Source: Symbiodinium natans (taxonomy: Eukaryota > Sar > Dinophyceae > Suessiales > Symbiodiniaceae). From it: 64,000 nucleotides of DNA. The stretch is taken from positions 93,523 to 157,522 of the forward strand of contig CAJNDS010000891.1 of the NCBI GenBank assembly GCA_905221605.1. The letters are read 5' to 3'. The notes below the pieces were generated by a model. It was not told the origin of the DNA, searched no databases, and saw only the letters and a program-made list of their open reading frames with translations. The stretch's first letter is position 1. Every line of letters begins with the position of its first letter. Below, piece by piece: positions 30,721 through 40,945 of the stretch. The translations under genes and the position numbers were made by a program.

Positions 30721-31908
30721 GGTGTAGGGCTCAAGGCTTAGGGTCCCCCCCCTCCCCCCCCCCCCTCTTTTCCCTGTGGTGTGGTTGCTGGGTTGGGGAT
30801 CAGTTTAAGGTTTAGGGCTTAGGGCTGACGGTTGAAGGTTTAGGGTTTAGGGGTTAAGTTTTGTAGGGATAAGGTTGAGGGGGGTTTAGGGTTGAGGGGT
30901 TGAGGGGAGAGGGGGGAAAACCACGCAAGGGGGCGGGGGCGGGGCGGGGAGCGCGACTTGCAATCACATCCCTAAACCCTAAACGGTCCACCCTGTGGCT
31001 CAGAAGGCCCCCCAACAGAAGCAGAGCGTGGAACCCCTGGTTCGAAGGAGGCTTGCGACTGGAGGGCTAAACTTACCAACCAAACCCTGGAATTTAGGGT
31101 TTAGGGTTGCGGGTTTAGGGTTTACGTAGGGTTTAGGGTTCAGGGTTCAGGGTTTAGGGTTTAGGGTTAAGGGTTCCAGGTTCAATCCCAACTCCCTTTA
31201 AGCCCTTGAAGCCCAGAACTTCCCAGGTTGATTAGGAGTTAAGGGTTTAGGGAAAGGACAAATGCCCCTCAACACCCTTAAAACCCGAAACCCTAACCGC
31301 AAAACCCTAAACCCTGAGTCCCCCTTATTTGGGCCCAGATCAACCCTCAAATTCCACCAACAACGCAGACTGACTGAGACCCTGGCCCACGCAATTCGAG
31401 TTCGTTCTTGCCTTGGCTGGGGAACATTGGAGGCCTGAAGGTTTGGGTTGTTCTCCAGGAGTACATTGTACCTAGATGCTGAGTTCATCAGCCCGCCGAA
31501 AATTTAAACCCTAAACCCTAAACCCTAAACCCGAAACCCTAAACCCTAAACCCTAAACCCTTCAGTTCTATAGGGGATTTTCGTATCTCCGAAAGTGTGA
31601 AGTGGACTCGTTCAACTACTACGTGTCTCATCTTAGGGGCTGAATAACCTAGCCCCGAAAAGTGAACCTTCTGCATATAGGTTTAGGGTTTAGGGTTTAG
31701 GGTTTAGGGATTAGGATTTAGAACCAGAAAGGTGAAAGGTTTCCTACCCAATCCCTCATTAAGTCATCGCGGGGCTGTCGTTGCAGGTTTCGGTTGCGTA
31801 GATGGGGTCTGCGAATTGAGTTTTGGGATTGCTCTCAACCCGCAGACCCTCAACCCCAAACCCCGAAGTCTAAACCCAAACCCTGAACTTCAAGCCCTAA
31901 TGAGTCCC

Positions 31909-32049
31909 TAAACCCTAAACCCTAAACCCTAAACCCTAAACCCTAAACCCTAAACCCTAAACCCTAAACCCTAAACCCTAAACCCTAAACCCTAAACCCT
32001 AAGCCCTAAACCCTAAACCCTAAACCCTAAACCCTAAACCCTAAACCCT
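31909..32049 (-). repeat. CCCTAAA tract
   Basis: Twenty units with one CCCTAAG. Confidence 0.95.
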
Positions 32050-32142
32050 CTGCAGGTACTAGCGGGGGAGTGAATATTTTCAGCTTGTCGGGCTCGGAGT
32101 TCCTGCGACTTGCGCAGCCAATCATATGCCCCATCATGTATT

Positions 32143-32394
32143 ACCCAGAGAGCCCAATACCCCTTAATTAAGGAATATACCTTATAAACCATATTAAGGA
32201 ATATGCCTTAAACCATATTAAGGAATATACCTTAAACCATATTAAGGAATATACCTTAAACCATATTAAGGAATATGCCTTAAACCATATTAAGGAATAG
32301 ACCTTAAACCATATTAAGGAATATACCTTAAACCATATTAAGGACCCCTATATAAGTTGAGCAATATTCCCTAATTAAGGGATATCGGGCTCTT
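32143..32394. repeat. Family F element with a 23-bp tandem expansion in its centre
   Basis: The ends CCCAGAGAGCCCAATACCCC and ATCGGGCTCTTTGGGG pair as diverged inverted repeats. The interior holds about seven copies of a unit beginning TTAAACCATATTAAGGAATA. Confidence 0.75.
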
Positions 32395-32446
32395 TGGGGT
32401 TAAGCATCCCTAAACCCCTGAAGACTCGAGAGCCCCCTGAAACTGT

Positions 32447-32550
32447 TTAGGGTTTAGGGTTTAGGGTTTAGGGTTTAGGGTTTAGGGTTTAGGGTCTAGG
32501 GTCTAGGGTCTAGGGTCTCGGATTTAGGGTTTAGGGTTTAGGGTTCAGGG
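32447..32550 (+). repeat. TTTAGGG tract with TCTAGGG units
   Basis: Seven perfect units, then TCTAGGG, then degenerate units. Confidence 0.95.
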
Positions 32551-32691
32551 CTTAGCGTTTCGGGTTTGGGTTGGGGTTTTAGGGTTTGGGATTTGAGGCT
32601 TAGGACCTCGAAACCCGAAAATCCATGCAATGCAGGGAAGCCTTGGTTGCAAGAATCGCTGCTGCCGTTGATGGGCAGCCGCGAACTCACC

Positions 32692-32790
32692 CTAAACCCT
32701 AAACCCTAAACCCTAAACCCTAAACCCTAAACCCTAAACCCTAAACCCTAAACCCTAAACCCTAAGCCCTAAGCCCTAAGCCCTAAACCG
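32692..32790 (-). repeat. CCCTAAA tract
   Basis: About ten units followed by three CCCTAAG. Confidence 0.95.
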
Positions 32791-32881
32791 CAGAGCCTTG
32801 ACAACAACCCACAGTTAGGGTTTAGGGAGGGGGGTTCCCTACTTTTAACCCCCGGACCCTCAACCCAAAACGCTTCACCCT

Positions 32882-33030
32882 TAACCCCCTTAAAACCCTT
32901 AAAACCCTTAAAAACCCTTAAACACCCTTAAAAACTAAAAACCCTTAAAAACCCTTAAAAACCCTTAAATACCCTTAAAAACCCCTTAAAAACCCTTAAA
33001 AACACTTAACACACTTGAAACCCCTTAACA
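32882..33030. repeat. CCCTTAAAA-type degenerate array
   Basis: About 14 units of ACCCTTAAAA with length variation. It looks like a telomere-derived variant with a longer period. Confidence 0.8.
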
Positions 33031-33279
33031 CCCTTAGAAGCCTAAAGAACCCTACGGAGTTAGGCTACAGGGTCCTGTACCCTTCGACAGGGCAACTCAC
33101 GAAGCCTGAAGGCGTCAAAGGGTTGAAAGGGACGGGGCTCATATTTTGGGGTTTAGGGCTTTTAGGGTTTATAGGGGGTTTATAAGGACTTTGTAGGGTT
33201 TAGGGTCGGTTTTATAAGGCTTACAGAGTTTAAAGGGTTGATAGGGTTTACACGGCTTAAAGAGGCTTAGGGGCTGTAG

Positions 33280-33376
33280 GGCTTCGGGCGTAGCATCGCG
33301 GACGCTGAGACACGAGCTTAGCGCTTTCTGGGCATCTTCCTCGGAAGAAAAGATAGCCACCGCCTGCCAGTGCTCT
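33280..33376 (-). pseudogene. Possible gene scrap resembling the end of an RNA-recognition motif
   Basis: Minus-strand reading HWQAVAIFSSEEDAQKALSS resembles the RNP1/helix-2 part of an RRM (F-x-S-x-E-D-A-x-K-A-L). It fades into telomere-like codons on the left. Short, no start codon in a plausible place; debris rather than a gene. Confidence 0.3.
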
Positions 33377-33753
33377 TGAGTGCTCTTCAGGCTTTTTGGT
33401 CTTCTGGGTTTAGGGTTTAGGGTCTAGGGTCTAGGGTTTAGGGTTTAGGGTTTAGGGACTCTACCTTGGACTCCTAAGGTTCTACCCTTGGGCTTGGGGG
33501 GGGGGGGCCTTTTTCAAGGTTTCAACCCTAAACCCTAAACCCTAAACCCCTTTCCCCTCAGCCCCAGAAGATTTAGGGAATCTCTGAGAGGGGGGCACCA
33601 TAATCCCTATTAAGGACAACAAGCCCCTTGCCTGGGTGCCCCAGAATCGACTTGAGCTTACTGTTTGGTACCCTAAACCCTAAACCCTAAACCCTAAACC
33701 ATAGGCCGCCCGCGCCAGGCGGCGGCCGGTACAACTGAACGCTACCGCTTCGA

Positions 33754-33779
33754 GATCTGCTTGCTTTGCCAAGCAGATC
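33754..33779. repeat. 10-bp perfect stem hairpin
   Basis: GATCTGCTTG and CAAGCAGATC around a 6-base loop, just before the 15-mer array. No T-run follows, so it is not an obvious terminator. Confidence 0.7.
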
Positions 33780-34164
33780 GAGCTTGCCACACCTGATGCA
33801 TCCCTGCTAGCCATAGGGCACAATGTAATAATGGATTAACCCTAAACCCCCGACGCGAGACCCCGGCGGGGGAGGTCGGGCCTAAGAAGCTGCTGCGCCC
33901 CCGCCAGGTTGCCCCCCGCCAGGGTTGCCGCCAGGGTTGCCCCCACCAGGGTTGCCCCCACCAGGGTTGCCCCCGCCAGGGTTGCCCCCACCAGGGTTGC
34001 CCCCGCCAGGGTTGCCCCCGCCAGGGTTGCCCCCGCCAGAGTTGCCCCCGCCAGGGTTGCCCCCGCCAGCCAGGGTTGGCTTGGCCAGGGTTGGGTTGCC
34101 CCCGCCAGGGTTGCCCCCGCCGGGGTTGCCCCCCGCCAGGGTGGCCCCCTGCCCCGCCAGGGTG

Positions 34165-34823
34165 ACAGGGTTGCCCGGGTTGCCCGGAGTTGTATCGGGA
34201 ATCGGCCTCGCCGCCAATTCGGGAATCGTGCACCTATATGCTTCGTCGTCCATTAGTGGCCCCCCGCTCCTTTGAGACTCCAGACACACATTTACAGACA
34301 CACATATGTTTATACCTCACCTTGCCCCCACAGGGTTGCCCCGTCAGGGTTGCCACCACCAGGGTTGTCTCCGAGGTTTGCCCCCACCAGGGGCAAAGGG
34401 TTGCCCCCGCCAAGGTTGCCGCCAGGGTTGCCCCCGCCAGCCCCCGCCACGGTTGCCCCCGCCAGGGTTGCCCCCCACCAGGTTTGCCCCCGCCAGGGTT
34501 GCCCCGCAGTTCCCGCCAGGGTCGGCTTGCCCCGCCAGGGTTGCCCCCGCCAGATTGCCCCCGCCAGGGTTGCCCCCACCAGGTTTGCCACCGCCAGGGT
34601 TGCCCGGGTTGCCTCCAGTTGTATCGGGAATTGGCCTCGCCGCCAATTCAGGAATCGTGCACCTGTATGCTTCGTCGTCCATTAGTGGCCCCCCGCTCCT
34701 TTGAGACTCCAGACACACATATACAGACACACATATGTTTATACCTCACCTTGCCCCCGCCAGGGTTGCCCCCACCAGGGTTGCCACCACCAGGGTTGTC
34801 TCCGAGGTTTGCCCCCACCAGGG
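34165..34823. repeat. Pair of about 229-bp segments repeated at a 430-bp offset
   Basis: GTATCGGGAATCGGCCTCGC ... CTCCAGACACACATTTACAG at 34192 recurs at 34621 with few changes, and both copies continue through GTTGTCTCCGAGGTTTGCCC. A third, diverged copy is recognisable near 35452-35535 (CAGGAATTGTGCACC, CTTCGTCGTCC). Confidence 0.85.
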
Positions 34824-34934
34824 TTGCCTCTGCCAGGGTTGCCCCCGCCAGGGTTGCCCCCGCCAGGGTTGCCCCCGCCAGGGTGGCCCCCGCCAGGGTT
34901 GCCCCGCCAGGATGGTGCAGGGTTGCCCCCGCCA

Positions 34935-35271
34935 TTTTTCATATTTTTGATCTACATTTTCTATCTTCTAATATTCCTTTAAGGAATTCCCCTAATAATA
35001 AAATAGCATGTTTTCCTTTCATTATTATCGGCTTCTCTTCTTTCTCACATCCAGATAATGCATTAGAAGCATGTGGATTACTTACTCCTTTACATATCGT
35101 ACCTGAATGGTATTTCTTATGCCAATTGCTATGTTAAAAGCTGTACCAAATGAAAATGCAGGATTCATTATCTTATTTACTTCTTTCTTCATCCTATTTT
35201 ACTTTATGAGAAGTCTTTCAATGTCATTCTATTTTATACTTAAGACGTCCAGTAGATTTAATGGTTTTTAT
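34935..35271 (+). pseudogene. cob: Mitochondrial cytochrome b (cob) fragment, nuclear-type pseudogene (NUMT) or mtDNA piece
   Basis: AT-rich island in a GC-rich array. Frame 1 reads FHIFDLHFLSSNIPLR, the counterpart of the cytochrome b LH...GSNNP block. It then jumps from FPFIII to SHPDNALEACGLLTPLHIV and PEWYFLC, so about 35-40 residues (the usual KD... transmembrane stretch) are missing. A single-base loss near 35125 shifts the rest (AMLKAVPNENAGFIILFTS, then FMRSLS) into the next frame. It ends at FNGFYRN, where the 15-mer array resumes. Cytochrome b is the membrane subunit of respiratory complex III. Dinoflagellate mitochondria are known for fragmented cob, cox1 and cox3. With a deletion and a frameshift this copy cannot make protein. 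Confidence 0.85.
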
Positions 35272-36545
35272 CGCAACCCCGCCGGGTTGCCCGGTTTTAC
35301 CCCTGCCAGGGTTGCCCCCACCAGGGTTGCCCCCACCAGCGTTGCCCCCGCCAGGGTCGCCGCCGAGTTAGGGTTGCCCTTGGCAGGGTTGCCCCGCCAG
35401 GGTTGCCCCCAGGGTGACATTGCCCTCACCGGGTTGCCCCGTCAACCTACTCAGGAATTGTGCACCTTCTCTGCGACGGCCCTGCCCACCTCGTCCTCCT
35501 CGCGCACTGGCGAGGCTTCGTCGTCCTTCTCTATGAAGTTTTGTTTTGTTGCCCAGCAGGGCTTCAAGTGCCATATGGGCCCCAGATGCTTGAAGGGCCC
35601 TGTCTAAGTTCTCAATTAATTGCCAGGGTTTCCCATTGGTAGATGCCCCCGCCAGGGCCCCGCCAGGGTTGCCCCCGCCAAGGTTGACATGTATACCTCT
35701 CTGTATTTTTTTATCGAGAAAAAAAGGTATTTTTTATACAAAAAAGGCTCGCCTTGCCCTGCCCGTGCCAGGGTTGCCCCCGCCAGGGTCGCCCCCGCAG
35801 GGGTTGCCCCCGCCAGGGCTGGTGTTGGGTTGCCCTGCTATTGGCACAGGCCGCCACGGTTGCCAAAAAAAGACCAGGCTGGGCCAGAGAAGCCCTTGCG
35901 CCAGTGGTGGTCGGAGTTGAGCTCGCCATTCTGCCAGGGTCAGGAATTGGGCTTGAGGGTGTCTTAAACACAGTATGGGTGAAACAGATAGCGCAGGCTC
36001 AAGCAACAGCAGCAGTCAACACGCGCCCCCCCCCCCCCTTGCGGTTGCCCCCCACCAAATTGGTGGCCGCCAAATTCAGTGGTTCTTAACTCCCATGAAC
36101 CTCAACCACTGCCCAGTGTTACAGTGACAGGGTTGCCCAGCTCGGTGGGTGACAAGGCAACCCACCCGGTTGGCCCCTGACAGGGTTGGTTGGGCCCCCA
36201 CAGGGTTGCCCCCGCCAGGGTTGCCCCACCAGGGTTGTCCCTGCCAGGGTTGCCCCTGCCAGGGTTGCCCCACTAGCGTTGCCGCCGCAGGGTTGCCTGC
36301 CAGGGTTGCCCGCCAGGGTTACCCCCGCCAGGGTTGCACCCGCCAGGGTTGCCCTGCCAGGGTTACCCCACCAAAAAAAACCCTAAAAACTAAGTGGTTC
36401 TTAAGTCTCATGAACCTCAACCACCGCCATGCTGACAGGGTTGCCCCTGCCAGGGTTGCCAGTGTTACACTGACAGGGTTGCCCCCGCCAGGGTTAGGGT
36501 TGCCCCCACAAAGTTGTTTTCATCAAAGTTGCTCCTGACCCAGAA

Positions 36546-36567
36546 CCCCCCCCCCCCCCCCCCCCCC
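36546..36567. repeat. Poly-C run
   Basis: 22 uninterrupted C just before the family A element. Confidence 0.9.
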
Positions 36568-36580
36568 AGGGTTGCCCCGC

Positions 36581-36733
36581 CACTTGAAGGTTCACGCTAC
36601 TTACGAACCACTAGATAACTGTACTTTTAACCCTACTTAACATCTAAAGGGGCCTTTTGGGGGTTATTCCAATTATAAGTAAGGGTTATAAGCCCAGTTA
36701 AAAGTGGTTCTTAAGTCCATCAACCTCCAAGCA
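36581..36733. repeat. Family A element inside the 15-mer array
   Basis: CACTTGAAGGTTCACGCTAC at the left and AGTCCATCAACCTCCAAGCA at the right, with the 15-mer array on both sides. The element is therefore younger than at least part of the array, or was duplicated with it. Confidence 0.65.
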
Positions 36734-37144
36734 GGGTTGCCCCCGCCCGAGCTGCCCCCGCCAGAGTGCCCTGGCAGGGTTGCCCCCGCCAGGGTTGCCC
36801 CCGCCAGCGTTGCCCCCGCCAGGGTTGCCCCCGCCGGGTTGCCCCCGCCAGGGTTGCCCCCCGCCATGGCTTAGCTATGCGCTTGAGATTGTCTTAAACG
36901 GGTGAATTTTGATTGTCCCGATCCTGGAAAGTGTAGGCTCAAGCAACAGCAGCAGTCATACCTCCCATCCCGGCCATCGGGGAGAGTCGAGGTGAAAGCC
37001 CCCTTGGTAGGGGGACCGTGGGGGTTAGACCGCTCTAAACCCGAAAAAGGCGGTAGTTTGGGTGGTTGGGGTGGGATCCGCTGCACCGAGGCGGCCCGAC
37101 CCGCCACCACTCCCTGGCGGGTCGGGACCGCGGCACTTCGGAAC

Positions 37145-37330
37145 ACCCTAAACCCTAAACCCTAAACCCTAAACCCTAAACCCTAAACCCTAAACCCTAA
37201 ACCCTAAACCCTAAACCCTAAACCCTAAACCCTAAACCCTAAACCCTAAACCCTAAACCCTACACCTCACCCCTAACCCCTAACCCCTAACCCCTAAACC
37301 CTTAACCCTAAACCCTGACCCTAAACCCTA
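37145..37330 (-). repeat. CCCTAAA tract
   Basis: About 17 perfect units to 37263, then CCCCTAA and other variants. Confidence 0.95.
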
Positions 37331-37510
37331 ACCCGAAACCGCAGCTTGGCTGGGAGGTTGGGCATTTGGTATCCTATGCAAGGCCATGACGGGCAATTTT
37401 GGGGAGGTGTGGTCCCGAACTGCATCGAACCCAAACCCTGAGGGCCATGTACCCCTGTAGCTTTAGGGTTCGAGTATACAATAAACAGGTATACGGGCCC
37501 TTAGGGAAAA

Positions 37511-37615
37511 ACTAGGCCCAGGAAGAACCTAGGAATAAAAAGGGTACCCTTTTTGTTTTCCTGGGATTCTAAGGGAACCCCAACCCTAAAAAAGGAAATA
37601 AAGGCCTACGCCAGG
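37511..37615. repeat. Family E element, uninterrupted
   Basis: CTAGGCCCAGGAAGAACCTA, AAAAAGGGTACCCTTTTTGT and AAGGGAACCCCAACCC recur in order at 55477 and 55984. Confidence 0.6.
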
Positions 37616-38066
37616 TGAAAAGGTTAAAGGTTGCCTACGCCGCACGTAGCGGAATCGGGGGATACTAGTTGGTCTATTTGGGCCCCGCGCGTGGCCGCGC
37701 GACTTTGGCCGTCCGTTGATCTGGGCGGCTTTTTGAGTTTAGGGTTTGGGGCTACTAAAGGGTTTAGGGTTTAGGGTTTAGGGTTTAGGGTTTAGGGCTA
37801 CTTTAGGGTTTAGGGTTTAGGGCTCATAAAGGCCCATCCAGGCCAGCCTAGGGGACTCTTGGGTCTAGGGTTTGGGGTATGGGTTTTTAGGGCAACCATA
37901 ATGATTGTGGTGCGCGGCCCTCCCCCTCAAGCCCCAAAGCCCTAAAACCTTAACACCCTCGAGTCCTAAAACCGAAGCCCTAAATCCTAGGGCCCGAGAA
38001 CCTCCCTAAGCCCTAACACCCTAAAGCACTAGAACCCTTTACGCCTGATATCAGTGCGGAGAAGGC

Positions 38067-38091
38067 GGGGCGGGGGGGGGGGGGGGGGGGG
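38067..38091. repeat. Poly-G run with one C
   Basis: GGGG C then about 20 G. Confidence 0.9.
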
Positions 38092-38112
38092 CAGAGCAGG
38101 CAACCAACAAGG

Positions 38113-38198
38113 CATAGTTCTCTAAATTAGGGTCCGCGAAAGGTCCTTTACTATATACACGACCCCAACAATTGGAGATGAATTTGGAGAACTACCCA
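38113..38198. repeat. Family H element
   Basis: ATAGTTCTCTAAATTAGGGT at the left and ATGAATTTGGAGAACTACCC at the right form inverted repeats. Confidence 0.65.
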
Positions 38199-38276
38199 TA
38201 TACCCTGCACCACTTGTTGGGCTTCTGTCGGGTTCAGGATTTAAGGTCCAGGATCTCACTCGTGAGGAAGATGTAA

Positions 38277-38448
38277 CTACCTGGAGATTCAGGATACTTA
38301 TATAACCCCCAACTATAACTGCACTGAGAAGCCCCCTAAGTCCTCCAGGTAGACTGTAAATAGGTCTAAGTTTAGGGTTTAGGGTTTAGGGTTTAGGGTT
38401 TAGGGTTTAGGGCTTAGGGCTTAGGGTTACCCATGAACCTCCAAGTAC
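38277..38448. repeat. Family A element interrupted by a TTTAGGG tract
   Basis: CTACCTGGAGATTCAGGATA at the left and ACCCATGAACCTCCAAGTA at the right. TTTAGGG and CTTAGGG units occupy about 38369-38428. Confidence 0.65.
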
Positions 38449-38499
38449 CGCCCCCAAAACGAGGCCGTGTATAAGCCCAAACTACGGGGATATGGGGTG

Positions 38500-38670
38500 T
38501 TGCGCCTTCGAAAACTGCATCCTAAGCTACGAATTGCCTCAGAACCCCCACCCCCAACAAGAAAAAAAAAAGAGATCCTTCCTTATAAGGGTAATGTGGG
38601 GATGATGTTCGTTGTTTTTTTTTTTTTTTTTTTGGGGGGGGGGGGGGGGGGTTCTTAGCCAATAGTAGTA
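38500..38670. repeat. Family I element with T-G homopolymer expansion
   Basis: AGCTACGAATTGCCTCAGAA at the left and GGTTCTTAGCCAATAGTAGT at the right. The interior has TCCTTCCTTATAAGGGTAAT, then T18 and G18-19. The 57294 copy shows the same order without the homopolymers. Confidence 0.65.
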
Positions 38671-39024
38671 CACGAGCGTTACAGGCAAAAAAAATCCAAA
38701 CCCTCAGCCCTCAACCGCCTAAGCCCTGGAAGCCAGACCTCCCGCAAAATCATTGGACTCTAGCTTGGACCCTAAACGTTCAGCATCCAGGGAGCTTTTG
38801 GGGGGGGTGCATCCTTCGGGAGTACGAGTATGTAATTCCTTGATAGAAGGATCCTGTGAGCCCATCAAGCCCTAAGCCGAAGGTTCAGCGTTTAGGGTTT
38901 AGGGTTTAGGGTTTAGGGTTTGGGGTTGGAGTTGCTGGATTTAAGCCCAGGGTTTTCTAGGGCTGAGGGATTCATGGTTTCGGCTTGGGGCTTCTTGCGT
39001 TCAGGGTTTAGGGCTGGGAGGTTC

Positions 39025-39075
39025 CCCCCCTGTATACGAACAGTCCTTAATGGGGATTATTGTACCTTCCCCCGC
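39025..39075. repeat. Family B half element
   Basis: GTATACGAACAGTCCTTAAT GGGGATTATTGTACC without a right arm. Confidence 0.5.
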
Positions 39076-39089
39076 CACCCCCTCTCCTT

Positions 39090-39210
39090 AGGGTTTAGGG
39101 TTTAGGGTTTAGGGTTTAGGGTTTAGGGTTTAGGGTTTAGGGTTTAGGGTTTAGGGTTTAGGGTTTAGGGTTTAGGGTTTAGGGTTTAGGGTTTAGGGTT
39201 TAGGGTTTAG
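39090..39210 (+). repeat. TTTAGGG tract
   Basis: About 17 perfect units. A second tract of nine units lies at 39315-39377. Confidence 0.95.
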
Positions 39211-40018
39211 GCATTTGGGGTTTAAGGCTTATAAGGTGCGTTGGCCTGGGTCTTGCCTGAGCCCCCCCCCCCCACGGCGAGCACCCCTCCGAGCACCCAA
39301 ACACGTCGACGATTCAGGGTTTAGGGTTTAGGGTTTAGGGTTTAGGGTTTAGGGTTTAGGGTTTAGGGTTTAGGGTTAAGATGGGGTTGTGGGTATTCGG
39401 GCTACTTCCTACTGACGATGGGTCTCACGCATCTACTCTCCCCCCCCTTTCCCAGATCCCAGTGCCGCTTGGGAACTTTCTCGTTGCGAAACAAGCCGAG
39501 GTTGACCTGAAACCCCACATCCCCAAGCCGCCAAACCCACCCCAAATCCCCAAACCCAAAGCCCCCAAAATCCCAAACCCCCCAGAACCCCAAACCCCCC
39601 AAAACCTCAAACCCCCCAAAACCCCAAAACCCCAAAGCCCAAACCCCAAACTCTGGCAGGTCTACTTAAGCTGCAGCAGCTTGGGCCCAACACCACTGGA
39701 TTGGGAACTCCAGCATTTGTAGGCTTTGCGGTTTGGGGTTTAGGGTTTAGGTGCCCTATAATCTCAAAGCAAGCCGTGGACCAGGAACGCTCAATTGCCA
39801 GGAGTCGCCCGAATGCCGGGTAGGGCCCCTTTAGGTTTAGGTTTAGGGTTTAGGGTTTAGGGTTTAGGTTTTTTTTTTTAGGGTTTAGGGTTTAGGGCCC
39901 TCACTGCCGGAGGTACTTTGGTTTTAAGGCTCAGGGCTGTAGGGCTTAGGCGGCTTAGGGCTTGGGGAAGCAAGACTTAAAAGCTCATACGGGCACACGA
40001 ATCAGTGGTATTAGAGCC

Positions 40019-40132
40019 CTGGTAGCCCAGGAACCATCTTATAATAAGGGCACCCTTTTTTGGGGGTTGCTATTTTATGAGGGAAACCAGAACACAAAAA
40101 AAAGGTCAAGGGTACCACTACTGGGCTACCAA
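40019..40132. repeat. Family C element, uninterrupted reference copy
   Basis: CTGGTAGCCCAGGAACCATC at the left and ACTACTGGGCTACCAAG at the right. The centre reads CACCCTTTTTTGGGGGTTGC then TATTTTATGAGGGAAACC, with no telomeric unit. The other four copies carry telomeric tracts at or near this centre. Confidence 0.8.
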
Positions 40133-40640
40133 GGAGTGTAGGGCTTAGGCTTCGGGGTTTGGTGCCTAAACCCTAAACCCTGAACCCTAAACCCTAAACC
40201 CTAAAGCCTAAAGCCTACAGGCTACCATCCAGGGCTCCACTCCTCTTCTTCATGTAAGCCGGGTTGTTAGGGTTCTCAGGTATACGTTCCACTTGTTCAA
40301 GGGTATGCAAGAGCCCAAGGTAAACCACCAAAACCCGAGTACCCCAAACCCTATGAAACCCGAAAAACCCTAAACCCCAAAACACTAAACCCCTAAACCC
40401 TAAACCCTAAACCAAAACCCTAAACCCTAGCCCTAAACCCTAAACCCTAAGGCCCTAAAACCGAAACCAGCTCCGCAAAGCTCCCAAAGCCCCAACGAGT
40501 GCAGCACGACGCCGTCGGATGCGTCCTCGACTGAGTGCCGCACCCAACGCGGGACCGCCGTCTCCTTTGAGAGTTGAGGGTTGTAGCTCTTAACCCCAAA
40601 CCCTAAACCCTAAACCTCTCCTACCATATAATTATAAGGC

Positions 40641-40767
40641 CCAAAAATTCTTGGGCAAGGCCCAAAAATTCGTGGGCAAGGCCCAAAGATGGGCAAGGCC
40701 CAAATATTCCTGGGCAAGGCCCAAAAATTCGTGGGCAAGGCACAAATATTCGTGGGCAAGGCCCGGC
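40641..40767. repeat. 22-bp tandem array with a self-complementary unit
   Basis: About six units of GGCAAGGCCCAAAAATTCGT. Each contains GCCCA..TGGGC, able to form a small hairpin. Confidence 0.85.
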
Positions 40768-40774
40768 CTTGAGC

Positions 40775-40945
40775 CCCTCAACCCTTGAGACGCTAAACCC
40801 TTGAGCCCTTAAACCCTTGAGCCCCTAAACCCTTGAGACCCTAAACCCTTGAGCCCCTAAACCCTTGAGACCCTAAAACCTTGAGCCCCTAAACCCTTGA
40901 AACCCTAAACCCTTGAGACCCTAAACCCTTGAGGCACTAAACCCT
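40775..40945. repeat. Tandem array of about 16 bp, CCCTTGAGCCCCTAAA
   Basis: About eleven units alternating GAGCCCCTAAA and GAGACCCTAAA. It looks telomere-derived with a higher-order period. Confidence 0.85.

Larger units (their letters stand above)
28043..33880. other. Telomere-like mosaic, fifth part, no gene
   Basis: Contains families C, F and J, variant telomeric arrays at 28086 (TCTAGGG patch) and 29079 (CCCTAAG), and a CCCTTAAAA-type array at 32882-33030. The spacer at 30890-31080 is G-rich and then unique. A coding-like scrap lies at 33280-33376. Confidence 0.7.
33890..36870. repeat. GC-rich 15-mer array, GGGTTGCCCCCGCCA
   Basis: Dozens of units, many perfect, with CACCA, CTGCCA and shorter variants. 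They are interrupted by the cob fragment (34935-35271), a family A element (36581-36733), AT-rich pieces (34285-34320, 35690-35750) and internal duplications. The GGGNP, ARVAP or PPGLP frames across it are translations of the repeat. It contains almost no telomeric heptamers, unlike both flanks. Confidence 0.9.
35945..36958. repeat. Dispersed duplicated segments within the 15-mer block
   Basis: GCTCAAGCAACAGCAGCAGT with a preceding CTTGAG..TGTCTTAAAC occurs at 35952-36018 and 36880-36956. GTGGTTCTTAA..CATGAACCTCAACCAC occurs at 36079 and 36393. The block grew by duplications larger than the 15-mer. Confidence 0.75.

Noticed and set aside
31005-31070. Text resembling tRNA arms (GGCTCAGAAGG, GGTTCGAAGG)
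   Set aside because: Arms do not fold into a cloverleaf with proper spacing.
33742-34982. Several open frames reading GGGNP, ARVAP, PPGLP or WRGQP
   Set aside because: All are translations of the 15-mer array in its different frames and strands; there are no domains or plausible starts.
39381-39722. Pro/Lys-rich open frame (PKPPNPPQIPKPKAP) and Gly-rich frames on the other strand
   Set aside because: Derived from a degenerate CCCCAAA/CCCCAAAAC stretch.
40641-40945. CRISPR-like array
   Set aside because: Units are contiguous tandem repeats without unique spacers, in a eukaryotic context.
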